The notes: a model not told the origin generated them from the sequence alone. 64,000 nucleotides of DNA from Symbiodinium natans (GCA_905221605.1 CAJNDS010000502.1:204501-268500); one strand, 5' to 3'. Positions 9,751-19,690 are shown, numbered from the stretch's first letter. Made by a program: numbers and translations.

Positions 9751-12607
9751 CCGCCAACTCCGGTGTAAGGAGCATGACCGATGCCCTTGGGTAAACTCGA
9801 TGGAGAAGGCAGATTGGCCATGTATGCGTGCCGGGCTTTATCGCCACAGGGGTGGCGGCCCGCTTGACCGCAGCTTGCTCTGGGTAGTGATACTGTTCCG
9901 AGGGCTCCTCCTCGATTTCTGCTTCCGAGGCCATGGCTAAAAACTGATAACCCAGCATGTCAACCAGGCGCTCTAACGACAGGTGGGGGAGCCACATACC
10001 CAAAACTAGTTTCATCGTGGGACCAAGTTCATGATACGGGGGCGGCAAATCAGCCAGATGCGGCTTGGCATCCGTCAGGAGGACTTGGGTACTGTCAGCA
10101 CGGAGACTTGCAATGCTCCGGTTCTCAGCGGAAGGTATCCGGAGAAAAGCCTCCATATCGGGGCGTCTGATTTGCCGTCCCAGCACGGAGTTGATGAAAG
10201 TTTTAGACTTATCCGAAAGCTGGACAGAGCCGCACGCAACCCCCATCAAACCTGCTCGCACTGTGCGATCCATCCGGGGGTCGGCCAAGCCGCAAATCTT
10301 TTTAGTCAATTCCTTATGCACATAATCCCCCGGCGTGAGCTGGAATAGCTCTTCACTGTGGACAAAGTGACCATAAGAGTGTCCACCACTGCCAAGTGAC
10401 TCAGGTCCAGTGAAGTAGTAGAGACGCGCTCCCGCGCCAATCGCTTGCGTCCTTGCTGCCTGGCTGGGCCGGAAGATACAAAGCTGGTCGCTCTCATGAT
10501 GGACAAGACTAACAGCGTGCCGCAATTCCGAACCCAGGATATATTGCAGCATGGCCCGTGGCATGGCAACGCCGCCCAAACGTGCCTTGATGTGGACAAA
10601 ATCGCCCTTGCAGTCAGGAAGCTTTTGGCGCTCATGCCAAGCGATAGCCACAGCAGCGCCCGTATACGACCCAGCAGAGAAACCCGTAACGCACAGTTTG
10701 CACTCGCCAGCTCTACCCGCGGCGAGGCCCACATGCAGAGCGGTCAGCGCAGCAGTATGTGGCATGTGCAAGTGAGCCAGGGCAGGGCACATTGTCAGGG
10801 AGGCTTCTACCGAGCTGATTCTAGCACGAACCGCCGCTGGCAGACCGCATCCTTCGACCTGAGGGTACAGAGCACGTGCCCATAGCTGGGCGGCTTGGGG
10901 CAGGAGCAACAATGCATGTGCGGCATTACCGCTGGTCGAAAGCAACAACGGGCGTTGTGTGTCCTCATATCGGACCTTTTTGCCCTGGTTGTCCCGGACT
11001 GTTTCCATTTCTAAGCCAGTGAGTGCATAGGAATTGGCTGTGTGAATGATGCTACCCGACACAGTGGGGGGCGTATTCTCGGCCTTCCCATTCATCCCGC
11101 TAATGAAGAGCGACCGACATTCCCCTGAGGGGGTTAGGTGAGGCTTTGGAGGCGGGTACTGGTAGGCAGGAAAGGCAAAGGCTGCCAGGGCTTGTTGCAC
11201 ACGCATGGCTAGTCCATCATCCCAGTATTGACTGAGGCCCAACGGCGTGACCTTTATGTCTGCAGCGAAGAGAGGCCACGGCAGATCCGCCTGGGCCAGC
11301 CAAGCATGCGCAGCGGCAGCAAGAAGAGCAAGCGGCCCAGTTGGGGTATTGGGTCGACTGCGCCATTTCGGGGTGGCCCTGCAGGAAGATAGGGCATCTT
11401 TCTTCCAAAACATGAGGACCCCAGGGAAGAGCTGGAGCCGCACTGGTCCACTGCCCTTTTTCCCAACAGAGGCCCACAGAGGGACGGTGTCCCCGTTGCC
11501 CCAGACCGACTCGGGCAGAGTAGGCAGCCGTACCACACTCCCCCACTGCGGCAAGATGTTTTTGCCTTTGGCACCATATCCATGCACAAAAGGAGGGGGT
11601 ATAACCTCGGCGTATCGGTTCGCCATGAATAAGTCAGGACCAGGTAGGATTGCCAAACGTGAGTGCGAGCCGCCGTAACCCATGAGCAAGGGAAGAAATC
11701 CCTGTTCATATGGGCCTTGTCCCCATGTTTTGACCCCTCTGACCTGCCTGACTGGGGAGGCGCCAAACTGGATGTCTGGCTCTGGCCGGCCAGCAGTAAG
11801 GTCGGCCGTTTTCCACGCAACCTCATGTATGTATCTTCCTAAAAGTGCCCACGCAAACACAAAGTCAGAGTGCTTGTGAGCAGTGGTTCCGGCAAGAGGG
11901 GTGTTGCGTAGACATTGCCGATAATGGATCTGGTCCAACGGCACCTGCTCATGCATACCAGGCAATGGAGTGGGCACTTCACTGGGCATGATGACTAGCT
12001 GCAGGGCTCGGCTCAACGCAGTACCAATTGAGGTCACCGCACTAGCGACGTTGCCAGGGATGCAGAAGCGAGGGGGCCGGGGATGTTTGCCGTCCGGAGC
12101 ATTCGGGTAGAAGAGGACCAATCCCCCATTTGCTTCAAGCTGGTCCTCGGACGCACAAACCATGCCAATTGAGTTTGGCGATCGGGCCCCACACGGTATG
12201 GACCCGTCCGGCGAGCAACTCCACGGCGAGGCTGGAAGCGAGCCACAGGGCTGTGTCTCGTCCGTCTCGACTTCCATGCTGCCCAGTGACTCCGTCGAGA
12301 GGGTATTGGGCAGTAGATCGAGGACTGCAAACCTTCGCAGCTCTTCTGCTTCCCACCTGGCAGTGAACAAGGTGTCATGGTCAAGCAACATCAAGACCAC
12401 CCCTGGCGCAAGGACTCTGAGGACTGCCAGAATTTCGGGCCCCGCCCACGTAAAGTGCACAGAAGCTAGCCCCGCTTCCTTGGTGTTAACCAAGATGGGA
12501 AACCACCTCTCCTTAAACGGGCCTTCCCACTGCATGCGTGCTACCAAATGCCGGACAAAGTAGGGGAAGTGCGGAATAGACAAGAAGCAGCGACTATCCG
12601 TGACCAA
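9590..12607 (-). CDS. Polyprotein ORF 2: unknown domains with an alpha/beta-hydrolase-like GxSxG
   Basis: About 1,005 codons. The apparent TTG start at 12607 is artificial: the frame continues upstream (SLLLVTDSRCF), and the real N-terminus is ORF 1 joined by a -1 shift. Residues 47-100 contain a hydrophobic strand followed by DHD (76-78). Residues 640-660 read LCVTGFSAGSYTGAAVAIAW, a nucleophile-elbow-like GxSxG (G642-S644-G646), and a His-rich GGHSYGHFVH follows near 741-750. A serine esterase or lipase fold is possible but unproven. The C-terminus is closed artificially by a frame change at the five-C run 9663-9667, where the helicase frame takes over. Confidence 0.7.
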   Translation of the reverse strand: MVTDSRCFLSIPHFPYFVRHLVARMQWEGPFKERWFPILVNTKEAGLASVHFTWAGPEILAVLRVLAPGVVLMLLDHDTLFTARWEAEELRRFAVLDLLPNTLSTESLGSMEVETDETQPCGSLPASPWSCSPDGSIPCGARSPNSIGMVCASEDQLEANGGLVLFYPNAPDGKHPRPPRFCIPGNVASAVTSIGTALSRALQLVIMPSEVPTPLPGMHEQVPLDQIHYRQCLRNTPLAGTTAHKHSDFVFAWALLGRYIHEVAWKTADLTAGRPEPDIQFGASPVRQVRGVKTWGQGPYEQGFLPLLMGYGGSHSRLAILPGPDLFMANRYAEVIPPPFVHGYGAKGKNILPQWGSVVRLPTLPESVWGNGDTVPLWASVGKKGSGPVRLQLFPGVLMFWKKDALSSCRATPKWRSRPNTPTGPLALLAAAAHAWLAQADLPWPLFAADIKVTPLGLSQYWDDGLAMRVQQALAAFAFPAYQYPPPKPHLTPSGECRSLFISGMNGKAENTPPTVSGSIIHTANSYALTGLEMETVRDNQGKKVRYEDTQRPLLLSTSGNAAHALLLLPQAAQLWARALYPQVEGCGLPAAVRARISSVEASLTMCPALAHLHMPHTAALTALHVGLAAGRAGECKLCVTGFSAGSYTGAAVAIAWHERQKLPDCKGDFVHIKARLGGVAMPRAMLQYILGSELRHAVSLVHHESDQLCIFRPSQAARTQAIGAGARLYYFTGPESLGSGGHSYGHFVHSEELFQLTPGDYVHKELTKKICGLADPRMDRTVRAGLMGVACGSVQLSDKSKTFINSVLGRQIRRPDMEAFLRIPSAENRSIASLRADSTQVLLTDAKPHLADLPPPYHELGPTMKLVLGMWLPHLSLERLVDMLGYQFLAMASEAEIEEEPSEQYHYPEQAAVKRAATPVAIKPGTHTWPICLLHRVYPRASVMLLTPELADVPDWATKWFAVAGKVPAKGTALLVTLQGGCGLPRHVYRAPCPEEAFHRPWRK

Positions 12608-13413
12608 GAGCAGGCTCCTGCGGACTCAGCAGCCCGGAGCTGTGGAAGTAGGCAGCCGAGTAATGCATTGTAGTCAATCTCTGGGTGGAGACCTTGCGGC
12701 TCAGGCGGTTCGCCGGAAATGGCTCCCGAGGCCAGTTTCAATGGCAGTACGCCGCTTGGGGTGGGCTCAGGGAAATTCTGATTACTTTCTAGTGCCTGCG
12801 CGAGATCCTCAGGCTCCTGAGGCCCCGGCGCATGGTCAGCACTGAGTGCGAAGCTGGCATATAGCCTGCATTGCGGTCGCCGCAAGGACCTGTGGACCTG
12901 GGTGGCTAGGGACCTGCCAAGGTGGCAGGTCGGCTGCAACTGGCGCGGTGGCCTCCCATGTGGAATTCGCGGCTCGATCCTACTGACCTCACCCACTGGG
13001 TATTCTCCTCGGCGGTATGGGAGGGCGAGGACTATTATCAGCCAGCAGACCCTAGGTGGATTAGGTGATGGAGTTTGCCAGGGCCCGGGAGACAGGGCTG
13101 TCTCCCTACCCGCTCCTTGTTCGGTGACAACACTCGCCCAAGGGGGAAGGTCTATCGCGTCACCAGGCAAAGCACTGTGCGTGGACACCGCTCGCCCCAT
13201 GAGGGCACTGCTATGCGGCATGATGCCGATGCCTGGCCTCCATGCATGCAGGAGAAAACAGCGAACCGTGGGTTGCCGGGCGAAGCAGACGGTGGTCCCT
13301 AAAGTGGCAAGTGCAGTGAGTTGCCCTCTCCTGGCAACGTGGACTTGGAGCACTTGCGCTCCAACCCGGATCGCGTACGGTTGACAGGCATACGACTCCA
13401 TGGCATCACTCAC
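12541..13413 (-). CDS. N-terminal part of helicase polyprotein (ORF 1)
   Basis: About 290 codons. The first ATG is at 13401 (MESYACQPYAIRVGAQ); a TGA lies a few codons upstream, so this is a plausible true start of the whole polyprotein. The sequence is Pro-rich with no recognised domain. Its last 20 or so codons overlap ORF 2 in the -1 frame. The protein-like reading switches near 12607-12612 from ACSW to LLLVTDSR, so ORF 1 and ORF 2 very likely formed one reading frame. Confidence 0.6.
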   Translation of the reverse strand: MSDAMESYACQPYAIRVGAQVLQVHVARRGQLTALATLGTTVCFARQPTVRCFLLHAWRPGIGIMPHSSALMGRAVSTHSALPGDAIDLPPWASVVTEQGAGRETALSPGPWQTPSPNPPRVCWLIIVLALPYRRGEYPVGEVSRIEPRIPHGRPPRQLQPTCHLGRSLATQVHRSLRRPQCRLYASFALSADHAPGPQEPEDLAQALESNQNFPEPTPSGVLPLKLASGAISGEPPEPQGLHPEIDYNALLGCLLPQLRAAESAGACSWSRIVAASCLFRTSPTLSGIW

Positions 13414-13924
13414 CGAACATGGCAGGCCAACTCATGTGACTACCCCACAGGCAGCGGAGAACCACGAGGCAACCTCCAGACACCAAGATCCCTGGAAAGC
13501 CCTTACAAAAACTAGGGAGGGACTCCAGGAAAGGGAGGACCAAACAAAAAGCACAGCACACAGGAGAGAAGAAGCAGAAAGGCGAGAAAAAACCAGTCAG
13601 GAGCGTTACAACCCTCTACATAATGGGTTCCTCGTTCAGTCAGCCAGCCACCCTTGGCTTGAGCCAGGGCACATCCAACGCACAACCTGAAAAGGGATGC
13701 AGCGTGTCATCGCAGGTGGCTGTTACTTGTGGCTGCAATGTGCTGCATGTACAAAGCAATGACCTGGAGACGATGGCATCCTTTACTTTCTCCGTGCACA
13801 GTAGTAGCACCAGAATGCAGGCGTACCTCGGTTGCTGGTCTGTTTGTAGCGGCAACACAAGGGCCGGCGCGCATAAATCGATTAAAATGGAAAAAGGAAG
13901 GCACTCTCAACCCTGCCCCGACGA

Positions 13925-14320
13925 CTACTCCGGGAGCTCGATATGGTCCGCCAGCAGCCAATCAGGATCGCTCAGCAATGCAGGCCACACCACATGCTCC
14001 GGGTCCTTGCCGATAACCACCTGGCGGATTGTGAGGCCGGGGGCCCAGGGGTACTGCGTGCGTCCGTAGCCTTGAAGGCGGTAAAGTGTGAGTCTTCGGA
14101 AAGGGCTTCTGTGATAGGAGGCACGCGATGATTGCCTCGCACCGAGTAGCACATCCGAAGGTGGTGCTGAAAGGTCTCTACGTCCTTTCGTCCGCCATAG
14201 ACTAAAATTCGTGTCTCCCCGCCCGTGGGGGCTGGCAGCAAAGAAGGCAGCCTAATGGGGCCCATGCAAACACAAGCCCGGAAGGTCGCATGGGCCTCGG
14301 AAATTGCAATCTGGTAGGTG
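13925..14320 (-). pseudogene. Frameshifted coding fragment upstream of the helicase polyprotein
   Basis: Two minus-strand frames give protein-like sequence that joins near 14090: an upstream piece with TRILVYGGRKDVETFQHHLR and a downstream piece with QYPWAPGLTIRQVVIGKDP, ending in a stop near 13925. Together they would encode about 130 residues. No family recognised. It lies between the hairpin module (14330-14620) and ORF 1 and has the same orientation. Confidence 0.45.
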
Positions 14321-14329
14321 ATGGTTCCT

Positions 14330-14620
14330 CCAGAGCCAAGGTCCATGAGAGATGTGGGCAAGGAGATGCGAGGGCTCGCATCACGTTGGACGGCCAGTAG
14401 GAGCGGTAGAATTTCCATTGTATACACTGCCTTGGTCCAGGCACCGTCAGGCAGCATCCAGGCAAGCGGTGAGCCTGCTTGTCCCGCCACAGGCCATGCG
14501 CAGAATGACGGCCTTTTTGAAAGCCAGGTTGCTCCACAGATACTCGATGGCCCCCTTGCCAAGGCAGTGGGTGCATATTCTCCACATTTCTATCCACAAC
14601 CAGGGAGGAGAAGCACTATC
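14330..14620. repeat. Hairpin-bearing repeat module, copy 3
   Basis: Repeats the landmarks of 2510-2780 in the same order: the palindrome, a CCGTCAGGCAGCATCC segment, GGCAAGCGGTGAGCCTG, GCCAGGTTGCTCCACAG and a final TATCCACAACC. Together with the copies at 2.5-4.1 kb it brackets the minus-strand ORF block. Confidence 0.75.
14365..14382. other. Palindromic hairpin d with compensatory change
   Basis: GATGCGAG-GG-CTCGCATC. Relative to copies b and c, one T:A pair of the stem is replaced by C:G on both arms, so the stem remains perfect. Confidence 0.85.
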
Positions 14621-14883
14621 GAGTTGGCTTCCCCTGCATCCGCACTCGGCCGGAATACAACAAAGGGGAGGGTTGAACTGCCATGGCTCGCCGTAATCCA
14701 GGTGTTGTCACGCCCAGCTACGAGCGGAGGGGCGACCAATGGAGGAGGCTGCAGGTTCTCCAGGCCAAGGGACTCTTGCAATGCCATGGCGAAGAAGAGG
14801 CAGCCTACCCAATATGGGGCAAGGTAGAGGAAGACTGGGCAGTCTTGCCTGAGAGCCGTGCCGTCCAGCGCAAAGAATGTCAC
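14590..14883 (-). pseudogene. Coding-like fragment, unknown
   Basis: About 95 codons on the minus strand with protein-like hydrophobic composition (QDCPVFLYLAPYWVGCLFF, SLGLENLQPPPLVAPPLVAG) and two short hydrophobic runs that could be membrane segments. It has the same orientation as the neighbouring ORFs. Not recognised; it may be a decayed part of the same transcription unit. Confidence 0.35.
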
Positions 14884-15186
14884 ACAACAACAAGCTTGCT
14901 CCCAACTTCCCCTGACTCAGCTCCCTTCAGTGGAGACGACATCAGCAGTATAACATGATCAATGGTTACAACTTTCCAAATCGGTCAAGACAACAGCATG
15001 ACATGACAGGAATGCCGCATGACCATGGATAACGACCGATGTACTCGGCCGCCGTTTGTTCCGCATTCGCACAAGGTCAGCGTTAGATGTCACCATCCGA
15101 ATGCCGATTGTCCTCAAGCAGATGCATGGTCTCGTCATCTAAATGCTCGAGAATGTCGGTAGCAATACGTTCATCGAGGAAGCACG

Positions 15187-15699
15187 CTACCCACTCCAGA
15201 ATGACGGCATTATCGGGACAGCATCGGACATCGCTTGCAAAAGCAAATTGACTTTATCGGCAGTGAAACGCCATGCAAGCAAAAGACGCTGCTCCAAATG
15301 CGCTTTTATGAGGTAAATTGGAAAATCTTCCTGGCGATGCACAATGATTGGCCTGGCCCAGGCTAAAAGGGCATTCTGCTGTGGTCCAGGCGGACGTCTG
15401 AACATAGCCAGTGACGCCCCGTACTCCTGGGCAAGCTCGTTCCTCAAATCCTGCGAAAGATCTCGAAGGTGGTGTGCAAGCCAGGCACGATGACCTCCAA
15501 CAGAGTGCGCGAGTTCGGCCGCAGCAACCATGGCGAGGGTCCGTTGATCAGGACGTCCTTGGGCTGCCGAGGCATCGCAGATTCCTTGCAGTACGAGGAG
15601 CTTGGTGAGCGATATCCAGCCAGCACTACAGGTGTGGCCGTGGCCTTCGAGGGAACGGGCTTGCTGGAAAAGATCTCCGGGTGTTCGTAAGGGTAACAT
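15187..15699 (-). CDS. Unknown helical protein A
   Basis: About 170 codons, Leu/Ala-rich and predicted helical, with PIIVHRQEDF and LEQRLLLAWRFTADKVNLL segments. A similar arrangement (PLIIHEIVEDLDEEKLLLAW) occurs in the minus-strand ORF at 22271-22876, with nearly the same spacing between an upstream LA-rich helix and the LLLAW motif, suggesting distant paralogy. The start is uncertain because an overlapping frame at 15444-15866 also looks partly protein-like upstream of 15600, which hints at another frameshift. No function can be assigned. Confidence 0.5.
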   Translation of the reverse strand: MLPLRTPGDLFQQARSLEGHGHTCSAGWISLTKLLVLQGICDASAAQGRPDQRTLAMVAAAELAHSVGGHRAWLAHHLRDLSQDLRNELAQEYGASLAMFRRPPGPQQNALLAWARPIIVHRQEDFPIYLIKAHLEQRLLLAWRFTADKVNLLLQAMSDAVPIMPSFWSG

Positions 15700-15936
15700 C
15701 TTTCCCAGTCACTGTCGCCATCTCCATTGACAGTAAAGGCTGCCACCAATGACCAACGAAGCAGCCATGCCGGGCAGTTAGTTCGGGGAGGGTAAGCGGG
15801 CGCCTGCTCCTGTGAGCCCTGGCGGCACAGACAAGGGGGCAAGTTAGCGGGTAAACCATCACTCATTTATGTTCGCGGCTGAGAGGGCTTCGAGCCACAG
15901 GAACAAACTGTCAATCCATGCGGAGGACTAGAGCGT

Positions 15937-15956
15937 GTGAGTGCGGGCGCACTCAC
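15937..15956. other. Palindromic hairpin e
   Basis: GTGAGTGCG-GG-CGCACTCAC: a perfect 9-bp stem around GG, in the gap upstream of the minus-strand ORF at 15187-15699. It has the same design as hairpins a-d but a different stem sequence beyond the shared GTGAG core. Confidence 0.85.
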
Positions 15957-16123
15957 GTATCCAACATCAAATCACTCCCCCCTCACAAGATTCTCCGCAG
16001 GTAATACTCGGAAGCAAGGGAGCAACCCGAACGGGAGCTCCTGAGCCGCTTCACCGAGTCCCTGCTCGGAAAAAATTGCGGTGAGGGGTCACTGCTCGTC
16101 AAACTTGTACAGAGAACGTAAAT

Positions 16124-16512
16124 ACTGTGGAGGTCACTTCGGCTTCCTACCTTTTGGAGTTGATTTCTTGCCCTCTTTTTGTGTCTCCAAATCCACACAC
16201 CTTTTACCACCCGCACAACCAGCAGAACCCAGCCGACATACACGCAAATGCATACCACCCACTCAAGCCACTTTGCACCACATAATGACACACACCACAC
16301 TCCATGACACACACGACTCGGCCAAAACGCCGAAACCACAACACACCACACCCATTCACAATGAAAAAAAAAACGAGGTAAACACACACAGACACCACTG
16401 CAAGGTCACTGTTTTTTTATTTGGTGTACTTCTGAGACTCCATGCCTTACCACCCTTTGCCCACACACTGACACTTTCCTGCACACTCCAACCCACTTTG
16501 CAACCACAAATG

Positions 16513-16543
<31 letters not shown>

Positions 16544-17484
16544 CCACAACACTCTGCACATGTACACTCAGAAAAACAGCCGAAACCACAACATGTGATG
16601 TCTTTAAGTTCCAATTGCAATGTTTTATCTGTTTGTCTTTTTTTTGGTTCAGGACGGTTTCTCGAAACCCTCTCTTTCCAAAGGCTTGCAACTCAACCGA
16701 GAGATCATCCCGACAAAAAACAGAGAAAACATTGAACAAAAGCAAAAGAACAATTCTGTTCACACGGGCGAAGGCAATTTGAACTGAAAAAAAAAACAAA
16801 AAGTGTTGCTGTGTCTGAATCTGCTGCTAAATCTGAAGAAAATTGTCTAAGTTTCACGACTCTGGCTTTTTTCCAGTTTTTTATCGATTTATCCAAAGTT
16901 CAGAAAGAAAAACCCATGTTTTTGCAGTTCCTGCTAACATTGAAAAAAACAATCACACTGACCTCTCATCATGGCCAGAACGACTTGTAAGAGTCGCCCA
17001 GCCTCGATTTCCATTCCATTCGACTTTTTTTGACAAAGCTTCAACTGCGTTCTCTTGTCTTTGCTTGTCCCAAAATGGCCAAACAGACATCAAGGCACAC
17101 TGAAATTTTGACAGAAGATCGAGCAGAAGAAACTCTGCTTTTCTTTCAGGCTGGGTGCCCTCAATTCTTTGTCTTTCGTTTTGGTTGCGTGTTGCAATTC
17201 TTCCCTGGATTCAGCACCATTCAACGAATTTTCAAAATTTCTGAAGTCTCCAAAAATGTGAAAAAACCCTCAAATCAACACTTGATCAGTTAAATTTGTT
17301 GAATTTACTCTGGTGTTTCGCTTGCTTCGCTCGCACTTATTCACATTCTGGAAATACACTTTGCAATTTTCAAGCGGTTTGGCTTGGGCGTCGCGCGCAA
17401 CCTTGACAAATCAACACCACGGTTAAACTCGTCTCGTCCTGCAGTTGATTTCTGTCCAAACGGCACTGTCAGAGGCTCCACAGT
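16124..17484. mobile_element. Internally deleted copy of the Merlin/IS1595-like transposon
   Basis: The left end carries ACTGTGGAGGTCACT (16124-16138). Segment 16124-16410 is nearly identical to 17970-18260, and 16413-17475 is nearly identical to 19731-20780. The transposase region between those segments in the full copy is missing here, with the join falling in a T run (microhomology). The right end keeps only CTCCACAGT (17476-17484) of the terminal repeat. It is a non-autonomous, MITE-like derivative. A (CA)n tract at 16514-16542 is longer than in the sister copy. Confidence 0.85.
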
Positions 17485-17969
17485 TAGAGAAAGTTCCGGT
17501 TCACACTTTGCCGCCTTGCTGCCTGCTGTTCTAATTTTGGGGGAAGACTGACACAAGACTTAGACTGGAACCGACTGAGAGGCTTATTTGTTTTACTCAA
17601 CGAGGAGCTGTGAAAGCCAGATCTGGCTTCCCGTGTGTGAAAAAAACGCCGCAACTGGGCCCAAAAATGGCTCCCAAACTTGGGTTCCAATTTGAGGCTT
17701 CAACCTGGGTGGCCTTGTGTGTTCACACAGGAAATCCAAAATCTAAGGCCCGTTTTCGGTGCCCAGAATTGAGCTGCTTTTGGAACCCATTTGGGGTCAA
17801 TAATATTTTTAATCAACTCACAGACAAACAAGTTTTTTCTATTCGATACTGTTTGCATCAACACTTAAGAAAACAAAAACGCCGTGCGTGTTCTTGGCTT
17901 GCTAAACTTGTCTTTAGCTGGCATTCAAGACAAAGCAGTCTTGCATTGTTCGCCTGCGATCTTTCTCGC
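17485..17969. other. Spacer between two transposon copies
   Basis: About 485 bp without a recognisable gene. Its first 120 bp resemble 973-1090. The rest is unique within this window. Confidence 0.6.
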
Positions 17970-18369
17970 ACTGTGGAGGTCACTTCGGCTTCCTACCTTT
18001 TGGAGTTGATTTCTTGCCCTCTTTTTGTGTCTCCAAATCCACACACCTTTTACCACCCGCACAACCAGCAGAACCCAGCCGACATACACGCAAATGCATA
18101 CCACCCACTCAAGCCACTTTGCACCACATAATGACACACACCACACTCCATGACACACACGACTCGGCCAAAACGCCGAAACCACAACACACCACACCCA
18201 TTCACAATGAAAAAAAAAAACGAGGTACACACACACAGACACCACTGCAAGGTCACTGTTAGCCTCAAGGTGAGCCTGCTTCTGGTTCTGCAGGTCCATC
18301 AATGGAGGTGGAGCAGGAGGAAGTGGAGTACACTAGACGCCAACAAGTGAGTCCAACAAAGAAAGAGGC

Positions 18370-19591
18370 CGACTACCTGTTCCTGGACGCACGAAACTCA
18401 AGGGCAGAACTTCTTTGGCTGAGATTCTTGCAGCTTCGCCAGTGGACATTGCACAGATTCTCATCCAGAAGGGCTTTTGCAGAGCTTCTCCTACAGCTGG
18501 AACGTGTGGATGTGAGAGTCCAAAGTGGAAGTTGGAGCCTCGCGTGCCTGCAACTGGCGCTGCAAAGCTTGCAGAAAGACCGTGGCTCTAACAGCTGTTG
18601 ACTCAGACTTGTTTGGTGGCCAGAGACTTTCTCTTCAAGCCATTGCAGGAGCACTTTGGCTTTACACGTCAAAGCTTCACCTCTCACCAGACGACTGCAG
18701 CCTGCTTCTTGGAGTGGACCACAGAGCAGTTCGCAGCCTTTTCGAGGCCTTCAACCAGTACTTTGTGCCCATCATTGACCAGTTGAATGACGCCATTGTG
18801 GTTGGAGGCTGCAGCGCGGATGTGAAGTTGGACGAGATTTCCTTTCGATCTACTGGTCGATCGCACGGAATTGTCTGGCTCAGGTACTTAGCAGTTGCAC
18901 GACGTGGCTTAAATTTGGTCGGTTGCAGCGTTTGGGCTACCGCATCACTCGCAAAGGCCAAGGTGGAGGCGGCCCCATTTCTGTGGATGAAATGTGGTCG
19001 GCTCTGCTTTTGGAGTCTGACCAGCCAGTTCTGGCCAGGGGAAGCGTTTGCCACACCGATGGTGCCAAGGCGTATCGGTGGTTGTCGAGTCCTTTGAACG
19101 ATGGGACTCTGGTGGACGCTGCTGGCTTGAAGCTTTCGCACACGTGTGTCAAGCACAAACCGCCCCACCCAGAGTTTTCCAAGAAAATGCGTGTCCAGGT
19201 GTGGGTGGGAGACCACTACGAAGAGCAGGCAAGAGTTGGAGGGACCCAGAAAATCGACGGGTTTTTCGCGAGTTTCCGACGTGTTGTTGGAAGACGCCCC
19301 TTAAACACTGTAGGCCCTTCCTCCGAAGAGAAGGCGCCCCGCATGGAGCAGCTCATGCATTTCCATGTGCGACTGTTCCAACTGAAGCATTGGTTTGGAG
19401 GGCAGGACATGTTTGCTGTTTTCGGAAAGCTTCGACAGTCTCAAAGAGACGTTGGAGCAGTGACTTGGGCATCCATGTCTGCCTTCAAACCGTTTCGTAA
19501 ACCCGGAGCCTGCACAGCGCAATCCGGTAGTTGTTCGGGACGGAGTGCAAGTCCTCACCTTGGACTGAGTGCGAAAAACAGCTGTTGTTGA
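18370..19591 (+). pseudogene. Frameshifted IS1595/Merlin-type DDE transposase
   Basis: Protein-like sequence spans three frames. An N-terminal part reads TSLAEILAASPVDIAQILIQ. A zinc-ribbon-like half (WRCKACRKTVAL) leads into LSLQAIAGALWLYTSKL near 18550-18670. Then come LDEISFRSTGRSHGIVWLRY, CHTDGAKAYRWL near 19060, and QKIDGFFASFRRVVGRRPLN near 19250. The D-E-I, HTDGAKAY and final GFFxxFRR segments match the DD(E/N) catalytic layout of IS1595/ISXO2 and eukaryotic Merlin transposases. Frame changes near 18540 and 18925 mean no intact product can be made. Exact N-terminus unknown. Confidence 0.8.
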
Positions 19592-19612
19592 CCGTGGGAA
19601 GGAGTAGGAGAC

Positions 19613-19690
19613 ACCTGAACCCTAACCCTAAAGCCTAAACCCGAAAGCCGCGGCGGCGCGCGCTTCGCGCGCGCCGTTAATTTCTTTTTA
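19613..19690. repeat. Telomere-like CCCTAA motifs beside a strong GC palindrome
   Basis: Short CCCTAA-type motifs after the transposase are followed at 19654-19676 by a perfect palindrome: 10-bp arms (CGGCGCGCGC and its complement) around TTC. It is absent from the deleted sister element, so it is part of the deleted interval. Confidence 0.8.
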
